DNA from: Serendipita indica DSM 11827
Lineage: Eukaryota > Basidiomycota > Agaricomycetes > Sebacinales > Serendipitaceae
DNA: 64,000 nt
Assembly: GCA_910890315.1 (NCBI GenBank)
Contig: CAJVGD010000042.1
Span: forward strand, 1,550,001 to 1,614,000
Direction: 5' to 3'
Shown here: positions 1-12,500 of the stretch, one piece after another
Layout of the letters: every line of letters starts with the position of its first letter
Numbering within the stretch: the first letter of the stretch is position 1
Program-made: the position numbers and the translations under genes
The notes under the pieces: generated by a model
What the model was told of the DNA's origin: nothing
Seen by the model: only the letters and a program-made list of their open reading frames with translations
Database searches by the model: none

Positions 1-1263
1 GCATTTCATTCTAAAATGATTAGCGCCTTCTGGAATAACCGAGGTGTGCACTCATACCACCTGACGATCCTCCGCTAGCACTTGGTCATATCCTGAGAGA
101 GATACGACAAAAAGGACCGCCGTGACATCTTGGAAACAATGTATCCATCTTCTCCGCTCAGATTGCTGGCCGCCTCGGGAGCACATCAGTTCAAGGATCA
201 CAAGCTCTGTTAATGATGATGGCTCACCAACGTCAATGATGGACATCTTTGCAGTGCGAAAGGAAAGCTGGGTTTCGGTGACTATGCAAGTCTAATGAGC
301 TAATGTTGGTTTCGGGAGTGAGAACACAACCTCCCGAAGTTGTTAATCTCGAGTGCAGGATGTCCTACCAGGAATATAAGGGGATCAACTGAGACTAGGA
401 ATAACTACTGACCTGTTTGGTGGGAGTGTAGCTGGCGTTGAACAACCGAGGAAGATTGCTAAAGAAGCTGGTCATTGGGGTGAGAGGGTGTCCATCTCAC
501 TTTATATAGGCCTACTATCTCATGCTGGAGTATGTGAGATATTGACCAACGATCGTTGGGGACTAACTTGTCCAGCAATGCAAATTGGTATCCAATTCGA
601 AGCGCCTTTTGCACCTCCGAATCATTCCAAAGCCTCTGAAGAACAGAGAAGTACCGAGAAGGATAGGGATCTCCTTCAGAGACATTTCCGGCCAACTGAA
701 CCTCGTCGAAAAGTTGCTGTGTCAAAGATGACGATTTGAATCCGCAATCCATGCAGAGTTCGTGAAAATATAAATGAGACATCTCGGGGCAAAGACGCCC
801 ACTCACTGTAATATCCTCTGGGCAGTCGAGGTCGAACGCCTCGTCTTCCATAATTTCCCGAATCAGCATCATACAGTCGATCATGTTCGAGAAAATGATC
901 TGCCGAAAGGCTTCAACCTCTTTCGGAGTGAAGGGCGCAGTGTTGCTATTAACACGCATTTGCTGTCATATATCGGCGTGTATTTCTTCATTATACTTGG
1001 AGCTCACCCTGAGAATGGTGCTTTTGCCGGAGCCCCTAGTTCCAAGTAAGAGAAACTATATTGCGGAGCACAATCAGAGTAATAAAGGAGATACCCAGTT
1101 GGAGCCCACCTTCGAGTGTGTCATTTGCTCTTGTTTCGCCTGAGTGGTGTGTCATATAGACTCTTCAATACTGCTGTTGACTCACTTCTTGCATGATCTG
1201 CTCGGCTAGCGCGTTTTGCTCGTCTACATAACTCCTTGTTTCCAAAGACTGACAAGCCCCCAT
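1..1263 (-). CDS. G-protein alpha subunit 1 (Ga1), 3' end beyond left edge
   Basis: Heterotrimeric G-protein alpha subunit, a membrane-anchored GTPase switch that relays receptor signals. Start chosen at 1263 because it gives [10 protein letters not shown], with Gly2 for N-myristoylation and Cys4 for palmitoylation. In order I read the N-terminal helix, a P-loop exon [15 protein letters not shown], an all-helical domain ([18 protein letters not shown]), switch [12 protein letters not shown] with the arginine finger, and switch [18 protein letters not shown] with the catalytic Gln, then [12 protein letters not shown]. The final visible exon starts NEM after an intron ending ATTTTAG and is cut by the window edge, so the NKxD and C-terminal parts are not seen. 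At least eight exons with short introns. Oddity: the canonical GxGES P-loop reads GTRGS, with Arg at the Gly42 position (codon 1035-1037). Ga2 lies next to it on the same strand, so local duplication is likely. Family certain; activity uncertain. Confidence 0.9.
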
Positions 1264-1902
1264 ATTTAAGGAATGACAAGGCCGTGATAATCAGAAGGGG
1301 CAAATCGAGGTTGGAGTTCAAGGCTGGAGGGATGCCGAACATCTCGGGTGACTTCCATCGTAGCGGCTATGAAGCGTCGCAAAGGTTGGCATGTTGGGCC
1401 TATCTCGCGAGTCGTTTGTTACATAACCGGAAAGTGTCCTCATTAGCGTCATTCAAAGTTGGAGACTGTATCAATCGACGTGTATTGCCCTCCATCACGC
1501 CGCTTTGGTGGCAGTATTAATGGAGCACACCAATGCTAGTACATAGATTGGGATGTCTTTTGAAGCTGTATCGCATTCCTCTACCGAGACTGCCAAGCTT
1601 ACTGGAGTCTGCTTGACTAGTGCAGGTACAGGTCGGGCGGTTTCGGACTCTGTGGCATCCATGATCCTGGTTTGACATAAGAAAGGCATGGTCGTTACTG
1701 GAATATGTCTTTCAACGTTCGGAACAACGTCAGGTCTATCCTCAGGACAAAGTGATCGCAGTCGAGAATGAGAGGTTGGTCGTAGCTGCCACTATTCACC
1801 TCATCTCGAGGATAGGTCATGGTCACCTAATGTAGACTAAACTATACATGTACACTAAGATGGATCTCCGTGGTCTCAATGAGTAGCGGAGAGTCTGCGC
1901 AC
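1264..1902. other. Intergenic, Ga1 promoter / Ga2 3' side
   Basis: About 640 bases between the start of Ga1 and the stop of Ga2. Only short reading frames without family features are present. It should contain the Ga1 promoter; I could not pick out a convincing TATA box. Confidence 0.5.
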
Positions 1903-3709
1903 CTACACGATCGCGCTGAGTGCGAGATTGTTTCGTAGAATGATGTCGTTGACAGACCCTAGGACATTTCTGACAACGTTTGTGTCCTAATATGGGGTCA
2001 GCGATGCCCACACTAGTAAGCCGCACGAACCGTCGCTGTCGTAATGCTGTTCGCGGTGGTGAGCGAACAGTAGAGAGTGTAGAGAACCACTTACTATGAA
2101 TACATCTGACGCGCATCCGTGCTTGCGACTTTCGATGGAATCTTCGGTCGCGTGGATGAGTCAGCTGTGCTTGCCAACGTCTGTAAACCTTTATTATGTA
2201 GGTGAAGAAACCTTCGTTTAAAATAGCGTTCTCCATCCTTGTAGTCGTCTTTGCCATCATAATCAGGGAAGAACCGTCGAATGCTGGAATGAGCAATCCT
2301 TTTCTTGAAGATATCTTCCTTGTTCAGAAACAAAATCTACAGGGTTGAGAGGTTGTCGATATGACTGATAGAGGACCTACAAAAGACGTCCGTTCAAACC
2401 ATGGCGAAGAGCATATCGACTCCCACACTGTCATCGCGTCTTGCATTTGATTCTGGGTATCGAGTGAGCATAATGGCTGGTAACAAGATCGAAAGGCTGA
2501 CTGTTTGTCTGTCTTCTACGAGTGATTGGTCGTATCCAGACAATGAAACGATGAAAAGAACCGCAGTCACGTCTTGGAAGCAATGTATCCACTTTCTTCT
2601 TTCCGAGCGTTGACCTCCTGCAAGAGTGATGAGGCCTCGACTCAGGATACAGACTTGGGTCGTAGGCTTACCGACGTCAACAACAGATATCTGTCGTTTC
2701 CCAGCGGTGAACTCCGTCTCTTTGACTACAAATATTGTGAGTTGGCCGTGGTATAGTGGGTCTGAATCACGTACTTCCCGAAGTTCGCACCCGCGAATAC
2801 AGGATGTCCTGAAAATCATGGAATGTTACGATCGAGATCGAGGAGGACGAACACATACCTGTTCCGTGGGTACGTAGTCGTGGGCAAAGAGCCTCGGTAA
2901 GTCGGCAAAATAGCTTAGGTAGAAAAAAAGCTCGCTTGAGTGACAATGAAAGCTGCTATGAAGGCTCACTATGTTAGGCTACATTCCATCAAGGGTCAGA
3001 GATCGTAATTAAGACGAAGCCATTGTACGCACTTGTCTGGTAGTGCCAGCTTGAACCCAATGGTAACAGCCTTTTGGACGCCCACGTCGTCCCATATGGC
3101 CTGTAAGACACTCTGGTACTCTTTAGGGTACGGTTGGCCATCCACAATATCCGGAGTTCCTCGAACAGTTTCAAATAGTTGCTGTGAATGTGATGTCAGT
3201 TCGGGTCAATTCGTTGAACGTATTGATAACAAACACTCGAGAATGAGGGGACTTACTCTGAGGTTGTCTGAACAGCCGATGTTGAAAGCCTCGTCGTCCA
3301 TGATTTCAAGAATGAGACCCATAGATTGAACTAGGTTCGAGAAAATGATTTGTCGAAAGGTTTCCACCTCCTGAGGGGTGAACGGCACAGAATTGATTAC
3401 CCGGATTTGCTTCAGGGGCGGTTAGAAATAATATTATAGCTGTATACTCGTACCTTGAGAATAGTGCTCTTGCCCGAATCCCCAGTACCCAATAGTAGTA
3501 CCTATTTTTGGCGTTTGAACTCGTCACGTGGTCATCAAGGGCATGATGGATCGGTACCTTGGTTTGACGTTGTGTAGTCCTTTTTGCCTAATTCGATATG
3601 TGAGCCACACTGCGCAAACTTCCAATAAAATCAGACCCACCTCACGCATTACTTGCTCTGCCTGCCTGGTTTGCTCGTCCTCTACGGAAGTTGAAGCGCA
3701 TATCCCCAT
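1903..3709 (-). CDS. G-protein alpha subunit 2 (Ga2)
   Basis: Complete, intron-rich G-alpha gene. The start at 3709 gives [19 protein letters not shown], with Gly2 and Cys4 as lipidation sites. Motifs in order: P-loop [16 protein letters not shown] (Asp where animal subunits have Glu), helical domain [18 protein letters not shown], switch [12 protein letters not shown] with the arginine finger, switch [47 protein letters not shown], guanine-specificity FLNKEDIF, then KYFKRRF-like [10 protein letters not shown], and the terminal exons TYITTAT plus [17 protein letters not shown]. Splicing places the stop at 1903. The last residues (NNLALSAIV) differ from the usual CGLL/CGLY ends and lack the cysteine modified by pertussis toxin, so receptor specificity may be unusual. 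A clear paralogue of Ga1 next door and of Ga3 at 49.8 kb. All active-site motifs seen look intact. Confidence 0.93.
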
Positions 3710-4084
3710 GGCAGCTAGGAGTATCACGGATGACTGATACAGTTAGGACCTGGACGACCTCAGACGAGGGAAGGTTTAAGTGTGCGAACAAACAGAAGGG
3801 CAGAAACGCCTTCTTCCAAAGAGAATGCTGGACCAATCCCACAGGAACGTCGGGCACCACTTGCACGCGTCCCTGGGCGTGATCGAGCTAGCACCCATGG
3901 TGTGGGATAACAGAGTGGATCAATCAGGATACAGGTTTCGAATGTCATTGGACGTTCTAAATGTTCCCGGCTGTGAAAAATGGCCTTGCGCGAATCCCGG
4001 GGAGAGCGGAAAAGGTGGATGTATTCACAAAGCTCGGCGGAAGAAGGTTACTCTACCGGTAGGGAGAACAACGCTTGACTCTGG
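3710..4084. other. Intergenic, Ga2 promoter region
   Basis: About 375 bases between the Ga2 start and the stop of the first GH5 gene, both on the minus strand. No extra gene or clear element seen. Confidence 0.5.
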
Positions 4085-6081
4085 TTAGCTACGAGCTTTA
4101 AGAGTAGCAAAATGTGACTTCAAGGCAGGGAAAACCGAGTCGGTAGTCCTGCAGGACATAATTCAACGCATGTTACTTCGGCAAGGCGCGACTCACGAGA
4201 TGCCATATCCATCATTGTATCCACTACCGCTGGCTGTCGTCGCAGCTTGCCAATATTGGTCGCCCGCCAGACCAGAAGTTTCAACGGCTTTCCACCAGGC
4301 GGCATACACCGACGCTACAGAGTTGTTAGCGTTGAACGCTTCCTTCTGCTTAGACACTCACGGCGATCAGAACTCGTAACCCCATATTCCTCAATGATGA
4401 CTGGCTTATTCACCGATTTTTGAACGGCGGCGTGGTCATTAATCCATTGGACACCCCATGCTTGGTAGCCAGAAGTGATTCCCCATCCAGTTGGATACCT
4501 ATAGTCTGTCAGAATTTGTTACACTCAACGCGAAGGCAATCACATGTGGAAGGTTCCGTAGTCAAGGGTCAAAATGGCCATATTAGCGGTAAAATCAACA
4601 CCCTCTCCACCCCTAGAATCATGTCAAATCATGTACAGTTTCCATATGCTCACGTACTGGTAAGGATATGAAGAGCTGCCCGGTTGATTAAAAAATCCCT
4701 CGTCTCCAAGGGCGACCATATGGTTCGGATCTATAGACTTGATGTACTTTGGTCGAATTGAGTACCTCCCAAAATTAAATGGGTTCCCGAACTCACCGCG
4801 GACATTTCCTTGGCCCATGCGGTGATAACCGAGGCTGCGAACAATGAGACGCTGCAGCGGTAAGAAGAAGATACAAACTGACTACTACATCCGTTGCATC
4901 TGGACTCGTTCGCAAGCTCCCAGCTAAACTGTAACATTGTAAGGATCTAAACCCGAGGCAGAGGTACTACCAACAATAGTGGGCTCGTTTTTGTAGCGAG
5001 TAACAAACGCATTGACATAGTTCTTGTACGCGTTCTTGATGGCAGTGTTGGTATAGAAGAGACTGTGCTGCCCGCCGCCGGCTATCTGTGAAATGTAACT
5101 GAGAACGGGTGAGTCCATGCCGAGTCTGACGGTATACAGAAACAAACCGGTCCATCCCACCATAGTCTACCGCAGATTTAGTCCGGCTACACGCCTGAGA
5201 TAAAGTGTATGCATACCTTGCCAATTGTTGGTCAGAGGGACGACGAGCCGGATACCAGCTGCCTTGGCAGACGCAACGACGGTATCAAACTTCTGGAGAC
5301 CATCTGCTCCATAGTTGATAGTAGGAGTAGCACCATTCCAAAGCTGATAGTACGTGCCAGATGGACTTGTGACATCGTTCCATCCCCAGACTCGAAGGAC
5401 ATTTGAACCCGCTTGAGCAATTTCGGCAAGAGCCTGCTGAATGAGTGACGTAGAGCCAAGTTGAGCGAGCCAGTAGGCGTTGGTCCTAAGTAGACGGTCA
5501 CGTCAACAGCGACGAAGCTGGAGGATCCCGAAAGCGTACCCAACTGGATTGAACCTTTGACCATTTAGAACGAACCTCTGTCCATCAGTCTTAACAAATC
5601 CGGTAGGAACTGATGTGCTTGAACTTTGACTACTCGAGCTTTGGCTGGGGAGACCACAGGAGCCGATGGATGAAGTGCTCGAAGGTGGAGGAGCCGTCGC
5701 AGTAGCCTGCTGATATCAATAGGAGGTCTTGGTGCTTTACAGAAGACCACATACTTTAACGCATTGCGAATACCCTGTTTAGAAAGGGTTCAGATTATGA
5801 CTAACAGTACGGCTTCCGGTACTTACACTCGTTTATGTAAACGCAAGTGAGGCCAGAATCGCATGCTGGGGCAGGAAAGGTGAGTACCAGTAGCCCTTCA
5901 GAAAGGAAACGTACATGTGCTTCCAGAGTAATTACGACCTCCGCACTGATATGGTAACAGCTCAATTGGCAATCATGCAGACTCCACTTGATAGGAAACA
6001 CACCTGACCCCATTCGCTGACCCCGACCACGAATGGCACGAGGGAAAGGAGTGAAACGACGCAGAGAGCAATGGACTTCAT
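4085..6081 (-). CDS. CBM1-GH5 secreted endo-beta-mannanase-like, copy 1
   Basis: Secreted hydrolase predicted to cleave beta-1,4-mannan in plant cell walls (GH5, subfamily 7-like). The start at 6081 gives a signal peptide ([20 protein letters not shown]). It is followed by a CBM1 cellulose-binding module split by introns ([33 protein letters not shown]), a short Ser-rich linker ([16 protein letters not shown]), and the catalytic domain beginning [20 protein letters not shown]. Visible core motifs are [27 protein letters not shown] (acid/base Glu) and VIIEEYGV (nucleophile Glu). The C-terminus ends FATLKARS before the stop at 4085. About ten or more small introns. The acid/base motif reads NES where copy 2 and most relatives have NEP. 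Tandem duplicate of the next gene; the promoters are also alike. Mannan as substrate is inferred from subfamily resemblance; other beta-glycans are possible. Confidence 0.88.
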
Positions 6082-6624
6082 GTGTAGACACCAGAGGAGT
6101 GTACTGTAGACAAGATACAGACGACCTCCAAGCACATTTTATACCCATCGTCGTCTACACTCGGCGATTTGTATGGACGCCATGCTTTGCGGTTGGACAA
6201 AGAGAAGGTGTATACAGCCGCAACGTCGGGAGCGACGGTAGAGCACGGGAGGCAACTTTATTGGTCCGGATGATGAGTGTTCGGCACATAGACTTCCAGG
6301 CACGCATGATGAACCAGTCGGGACCGCCAGACAATTGTTGAGGCCGCCAACATCCTTTGTTTGCATCAGATCTACGGGGAAAATCGGCTCCAAAAATGAT
6401 AATATCACCTCAAGAACTCATGTTCCACCTATAGTAGCGCTTCAGGGGCATCAAGTCCGCCCAACGTTTCGGCGTCGGGTCCAAGCGGCCAATCGCATCT
6501 TTACCCGCTTTACAGAAGCTACGGTCACGTAGAGTGTATGTGATCCCGAGAATAAACAAATGAGTTCACATTTCGCGGCGAAGTTGAAAATCGGTAGTCG
6601 AGTATATTGACAACAAGTGATCTT
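6082..6624. other. Intergenic between GH5 copies, duplicated promoter
   Basis: Promoter of GH5 copy 1. Besides the TATA box it shares blocks with the region upstream of copy 2 at 8.65-8.85 kb, for example GACGCCATG and a GAGCACGGGAGG / GAACACGGGAGG pair in the same order. The tandem duplication therefore carried the promoter with it. No other gene seen. Confidence 0.6.
6137..6143 (-). promoter_or_regulatory. TATA box of GH5 copy 1
   Basis: TATAAAA on the minus strand, about 56 bases upstream of the chosen ATG. GH5 copy 2 has a TATA box at a matching distance, which supports both start calls. Confidence 0.6.
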
Positions 6625-8648
6625 TTAGGTACGGGCCTTGAGAGTGGCAAAATGGGCCTGCAATGCGGGGAAAATCGAATCGGTTGTCCTGGATCATGCG
6701 TCAATATTGGAAATGGACGGCAGCCAGCGAACTTACGAGATGCCATATCCGTCATTGTACCCACTACCGCTAGCCGTGGTTGCGGCTTGCCAGTACTGGT
6801 CACCAGCAAGACCAGAGGTTTCAACGGCGCTCCACCAGGCAGCATAGGCAGAGGCTGGAAAGTGTCAGGCCAGGTCGCCAAACATGCAAGGTACTTACAG
6901 CGATCAGACGCTATGACACCATACTCCTCAATAATGACGGGCTTGTTCAACGACTTTTGGACTGCAGCGTGATCGTTGATCCATTGCGCACCCCATGTCG
7001 AATAACCAGAGCTAACACCCCATGGAATAGGATACCTGTAGATGGTCAGACGCTTCTGTCAAACTAGCCAAGGTTCCCACAAATGGAATGTTCCGTAATC
7101 TAGAGTCGAGATGGCCATATTTGCGGTAAAGTCAACACCCTCCCCACCCCTATTCCTAATTAGAAGACCGTGTGACTTAGTATACCGACATACTGATAGG
7201 GATAAGAAGAGCTGCTGGGTTGATTGAAGAAGCCTTCGTCTCCAAGAGCGACCATGTGGTTGGAGTCGATGGACTTGATATACTGTGGCCGCCATTAGTC
7301 TCAGAAGGTCGATGAGGTATGTTCACGCACCGCCGACATCTCTTTCGCCCACTCCGTCACGACAGAAACTAACGCAAGTCAGGACTACTTTATCAACTAA
7401 CACCTACTCACCATTGCAGCCGTTGCATCTGGGCTCATTTGCAAGCTCCCAGCTGAACTAGAGTATTGTCAACACAGGAAGACAACGAAATGCAAGACTG
7501 ACAATAGTGGGCTCATTCTTGTAGCGGGTGACGAAGACATTCACATAATTCTTGAACGCAGTCTTGATGGCAGTATTGGTATAGAAGAGGCTGTGAGGTT
7601 GCCCGCTTCCGACAATCTGAGTAATGTATCTGGATACGAATGAGCCTTTGTAATGGGGATTGCTAGCAAACCAACCGGTCCATGCCACCGTAGTCTGCCT
7701 AACAGTCAGCCCCTATCACCTAATCAGATAGAAACGACAGACCTTGCCAATTGTTAGTCAGAGGGACAACGAGTCGGATGCCCGCCGCCTTGGCAGCAGC
7801 CACCACGGTGTCAAACTTTTGGAGACCGTCGGCACCATAGTTGATAGTGGGAGTGGCGCCGTTCCAGAGCTGATAGTAGGTACCGGACGGGCTGGTAACA
7901 TCGTTCCATCCCCAAACTCGAAGGACAGTCGTACCGGCTTGGGCAATCTCGGCCAGAGCCTGTTGAATGAGAGCAGTCGTGCTCAGCTGGGCGAGCCAGT
8001 ATGCGTTGGATCTGATTAAAGGGTCAATATTCATTCGTCATGAGACGAGGCATGCTAACCCAACAGGATTGAATCGTTGGCCATTCAAGACAAACTTTTG
8101 TCCATCCGTCTTGACAAATCCTGTGGCGACTGGCGTACTAGAGGTCGTGCTAGAGGACGCTCGAGATGTTGTGGATGTCGTAGACGTTGAAGAAGCTCGG
8201 CTAGTGGTTGAGGAGCTCCGGCTCGTTGTCGAGGTTGAAGACGAGCGAGTGGACGAAGAGGTCCTGGTGGACGAAGAAGCCGTCGTGGTCACCTACAGAT
8301 GTTGATGAGCAAGGGATCAATCCGCAGGAAGTCACACACTCTCAGGCATTGCGAGTACCCTGATAATAGCGTCAGAAGGATACTACCACCGGGTTGCGTA
8401 CTTACAGTCATTAAAGTAGACACAGCTCAAGCCAGAGTCACACGCTAGCCATAGAGATTAGGGAAGAATAGTCTCGTAGAAAAGACATACTTGTGCTCCC
8501 AGAGTAGTTGAGCCCTCCACACTGATGAAAGAGTAAGCGCTCAGTCACACCTTTGTTCGTGGAGAACATACCTGACCCCATTCGCTGACTGCAGCCACGT
8601 AGGGCACGAGGGAAACGACGCGGCGACAGAAAGAACGACAGATTTCAT
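6625..8648 (-). CDS. CBM1-GH5 secreted endo-beta-mannanase-like, copy 2
   Basis: Paralogue of the preceding gene with the same intron layout. It has a CBM1 (CGGLNYSGST, CDSGLSCVYFNDWYSQC), a much longer Ser/Thr/Arg linker of about 60 residues (8040-8290), then [51 protein letters not shown] (acid/base Glu), [11 protein letters not shown] (nucleophile Glu), and a C-terminus FATLKART ending at 6625. Odd: the ATG at 8648 opens a frame (MKSVVLSVAASF) that does not join the conserved VSLVPYVAAVSEWGQ frame. Against copy 1 one base appears to be missing inside the signal-peptide codons. No in-frame ATG is visible just upstream. Either secretion is lost, another start or splice is used, or the base call is wrong. 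The catalytic domain looks intact. Confidence 0.85.
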
Positions 8649-9555
8649 GTTTGAGACGGCCGAGTGCAGGGAAGGAGGAGTGCACGCGGGATGGAGACGA
8701 CCTCGAAGCTCACTTTATATCCACAATCATTTTGTTTTCGGTGATTTTTTCCACGGACGCCATGTTTCGCAATTCGCGTTCGCGGTCGTGAAGTGGCTGA
8801 ACGTCGGGGAAGCCGGCAGAACACGGGAGGCCGCTTCATTGGCTCAGAGAGTGTAGTATCATATGACAAGATTTATGAAATAGCATTTTGTGCCCAGCGA
8901 GGACTGCTAGTGTGGTCGTAGAGCCGCCCAACATTTGTTTCCGGACGAGAAATAGGATATGATCCAACGTTGAAGACTTTAAACTCATTCAGCGGACTCG
9001 AGATCTATTTTGAAACCACGTTTTGGTAGGAACAGGGGCATCCTGTCCGCCAGCTTTTCGGCGTCGGGTCCAAAAGTGTGGCCAATCGCAGGTCTACCCG
9101 TGTCAGGATCTGAACAAAGAAAGGAACAGGCGCATGGCCCAGAGACTGCAGTAGCTAACTTTTTGCAAAAGGGGCGACTCTACGCAGTGGCGGCCCGGGA
9201 GAAGACTGCGGTGCTCACTCGGTTTGTGAAAGTACAGTCACAATGAGACAAATTGGCCCTTGGGATGTGAAGCGTACCGCCGTTTCGCGTAGGCGAATGG
9301 TCACCATTGATGTCCTGGCCAAATCGAGACTCCACGAGTAAAGGAAAGACTCACAAAAGTTGAACAGTGTGTATACAAAGATGGAGTACTGGTCTCACAA
9401 GGTCATATATCCCAGCTATTCCTCGGGGAGGTGATCATAGATCCGTCGAATAGTGCATATTCGATAGAGAGTGGGTATGGTCCTAATATACAATGACACC
9501 TATAGGACGCAAAGGAAATATAACTTAGTAACCAGTGAGATGAACATCCCAACCT
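8649..9555. other. Intergenic, GH5 copy 2 promoter and 3' side of Zn2Cys6 gene
   Basis: About 900 bases. The right-hand 200 bases upstream of copy 2 carry the promoter blocks shared with copy 1. In the remainder I see only short frames without recognisable features. Confidence 0.5.
8713..8720 (-). promoter_or_regulatory. TATA box of GH5 copy 2
   Basis: ATATAAAG on the minus strand, about 65-70 bases upstream of the ATG at 8648, matching the TATA position of copy 1. Confidence 0.55.
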
Positions 9556-12500
9556 CTACCCGAAATGAGGGTTTGGCGGAAACTCGGTTCCGAGAAAGTC
9601 GATTCCTTCAAACTGTAGGTCCGTGAGCCAAGATGGGAAAAGCGGGTCGGGAATCTGCGGAACATCATGGAGGGCGTCGTAGACTCCTTCAGCCGCAAAA
9701 CCAGTCAACATCGTCTGAGGTTGATGAACCGGAATTTCCGCAATTGGATAGCCTGTGACGTTGTCGAATAGTTGACTATTTGCCCTCTTTCGTTGACGCA
9801 GACTATCAAGCATGTTGTAAAGCGCTTCCGAGAAGCGTTTGGCCGGCACTAGAAAAGAGGTCAGAGGTGAGCTGGAGCATGAGAACGCCCGCTACCTTCG
9901 CTCAGTACGCGAGCCACTGATTCGACCATTGTGCACGTCTGGTTGATATCAAAGTCGTGCGGGAACAGCCGGGCCATGCGGAGAAGGAACCCGCCGGCAA
10001 AAGCGGCGCAGGTATGCGTATACGAGATAGCTATAGAAAAGTAAGAAACGGATAATGCGTGGATGAGCAACTCACCAAACCTCAGCCCTTCTCGATATTC
10101 TTTGTTATTTAGGACAATGTCCAGGGCCTCCTTGGCTGCCTCCACAGCTTCGAATGCAATACTCTTGATTTCTGGGGAGATTGCCTTGGCTTGCGCCTTG
10201 GTACGGATGTGTTGCATTGCCAGACTATTATGAAAGAGATGCGCATATGCTCGTTGAATAGCGGCCGAGGACCGAAAGAAATCATTCGGATCATGATTGA
10301 CGCCTTGAGGAGATCAGAGGTTTCCAGAGAGACATAATGAACTGCATACTCATGACGGCGTCCCACTCGGTTTGCCAGGCATCTATTTGTGTCCGTGCCT
10401 CGCGGAGAACTTCGATAGTGTACTGGTCACTGAATCGGTCATCTCGCCCAAACCCTAGTCTCTGGTGGATGCGATCTATTCATGGAGTTAGTGTTCCCAG
10501 CCCTGCACCGAGGCTCATTTAAGGGACGAACATTGTATGCAAAGCAATTGGCAGGTCGAAACGAGTCGGACGTCGGTCGAAATGGAAAGAGGATGCTTGA
10601 GTAGTGTGTCCCGAGCGAGGTCGATATGCTCCTTGGCGTCGTCGCCCATCATTGCGGGGCTATCTCGGGGATGTGAGCAACTGGCGCAGGACAACCACAC
10701 GAGGCCGACTAACCGTCTCATCCCAAACGCTAATTGATATTCTGTTATGGGACTTGTCAAAAAAATCTGTCACTAGAAAGGGCGTCCTCGACCTACCGAA
10801 CACAAAGAGTGCGCACCAAGTGCGACAAGCTCGGACCAAGTTCTGATCAACCTCCCCTTCTCCCGACTGACCTTGCTTCATTCGCATGGACAGTCTCTGC
10901 AGTGCCTTATCGAGCCCAAGGTCGACAGCACAACGAAGAGCATGTCCTGATTCAATAGTCGTTAGCATCAATCTTCACACCCGCTACTACAGGCAAACGG
11001 CACACCTGCGGCAATCCAGCCTGTTCCTCCGGTTGAATAGCTCCAGGCGGCGATCAGAAGCTGTGAATGTCCATCGTTACTTCTCCCGAGCGACTGGTCA
11101 TCTGCCTACTCACCATTCCCTGGACGACTTCTATACGTTTCACTGGCCGGAACAGGGTATCCTTTGCCGTATCCGAGGCTTCCTTCTCCAGTGTCAGCTG
11201 GATGGGTGATGGCTGCCGTCCGCCGTCCCGCACTTTGGCCCCGACCATAAGCAAGCAACAAAAGCAGAATGGAGAACGTCGCCGCAGTGACTCGTAGGTG
11301 TCGAGTTTGGGATCAAACATGGCCAGGATCCGATAGCATCCGGTGAAATAGCTGCTTAAAGTGAGCAACTGTCTCCCAGCTCTTTAGAAAGGCTTACAGT
11401 GAATAAAGCTCACGAGCTTCCGAATCAGAAATAAGTCCTTTGTCGATCACATCCATCCCATACGTCGAGCTGAACCCTGCCATCCCTACACCCTTCGATG
11501 TATCTGGCTCATAGTCGTCGACTCCAAAAGATTCGGTGCGTTTCCTCTTCCTCATAGGTCGTCCTTGGTCTACAGGCGATGCAGCGAGATCTGTGTCGTG
11601 CTCAGTATGCTAAATGCGGGCCGAATACAGGCGTATCTCACCATTGATCACCTCTATTGGCGCAAGAAGTGCATGTGCTGGAATATCGACATCTGAGTTT
11701 GCTGGAGAGCTCACTCCAGAGTCACGATGGGGAGTCATAGAACCGCTTGGCTTTGACGAATGATGAATTGGGCGAGGAGAGACGGCGAATGTGACGTGCT
11801 GCGCTGATTCTGAGCCTCTCTTGGTGAGCTGTGGCGCACTAGAGGAGTAGCCAGCTTGGGCTCTAGATCAGCTCGCTTCGCGAGCGAAGTCTCGAGGAGA
11901 CGTACCTCTGTTGATTATGGAGGTTAGACTCGGAAGATTGTTAGTATCAACGCGATGAGACCCTACAGATTGTCAGTCAAAGGCCTGGCCATGGCATATG
12001 TTCTATACCTGGTGCAGAAGTAGACGACGTAGATGAACTACGGTCCGACTGTCCGTTTGCCATAGGAGGTCCATTGCTGATGGATGGTCTGGTGTCTAGT
12101 GGAGAGTCCATATAACGATTGTTTGACCTCCTGAGCTCATTGAGGATCTCGTTCAGGGTACTTTGAATAGTTGCCTGATTGGTTTTGACAGTCGCAATCT
12201 CGTTCTCGACCTCGGTAAGCCGCCTCTTGGGCTGTTAGAGTCAGAATTCGGCACGGCTACTTTTACGCACTCGAGAGAGCTATTGTCCATTTCTGGCTTA
12301 GAAACCTTTTCAAACACGCAGGATGTCCCCGAAAGACGACACCGAGCGCATGGTGGGTTATCCGGCCCATCACAGCGCATCTGAGAATGTGCATTTGTCG
12401 GCGAAACCACCATGACGAGGAGGAAACAAGGCAACACGTACCTTTTGTCGACGGCAGCTTGTACACGCTCTAGGAAACAGAATATGAGAACTAGAAGAGG

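Noticed and set aside
9010-9246. 78-codon plus-strand frame between GH5 copy 2 and the Zn2Cys6 gene
   Set aside because: No motif, no splice context, and no counterpart in the duplicated GH5 promoter.
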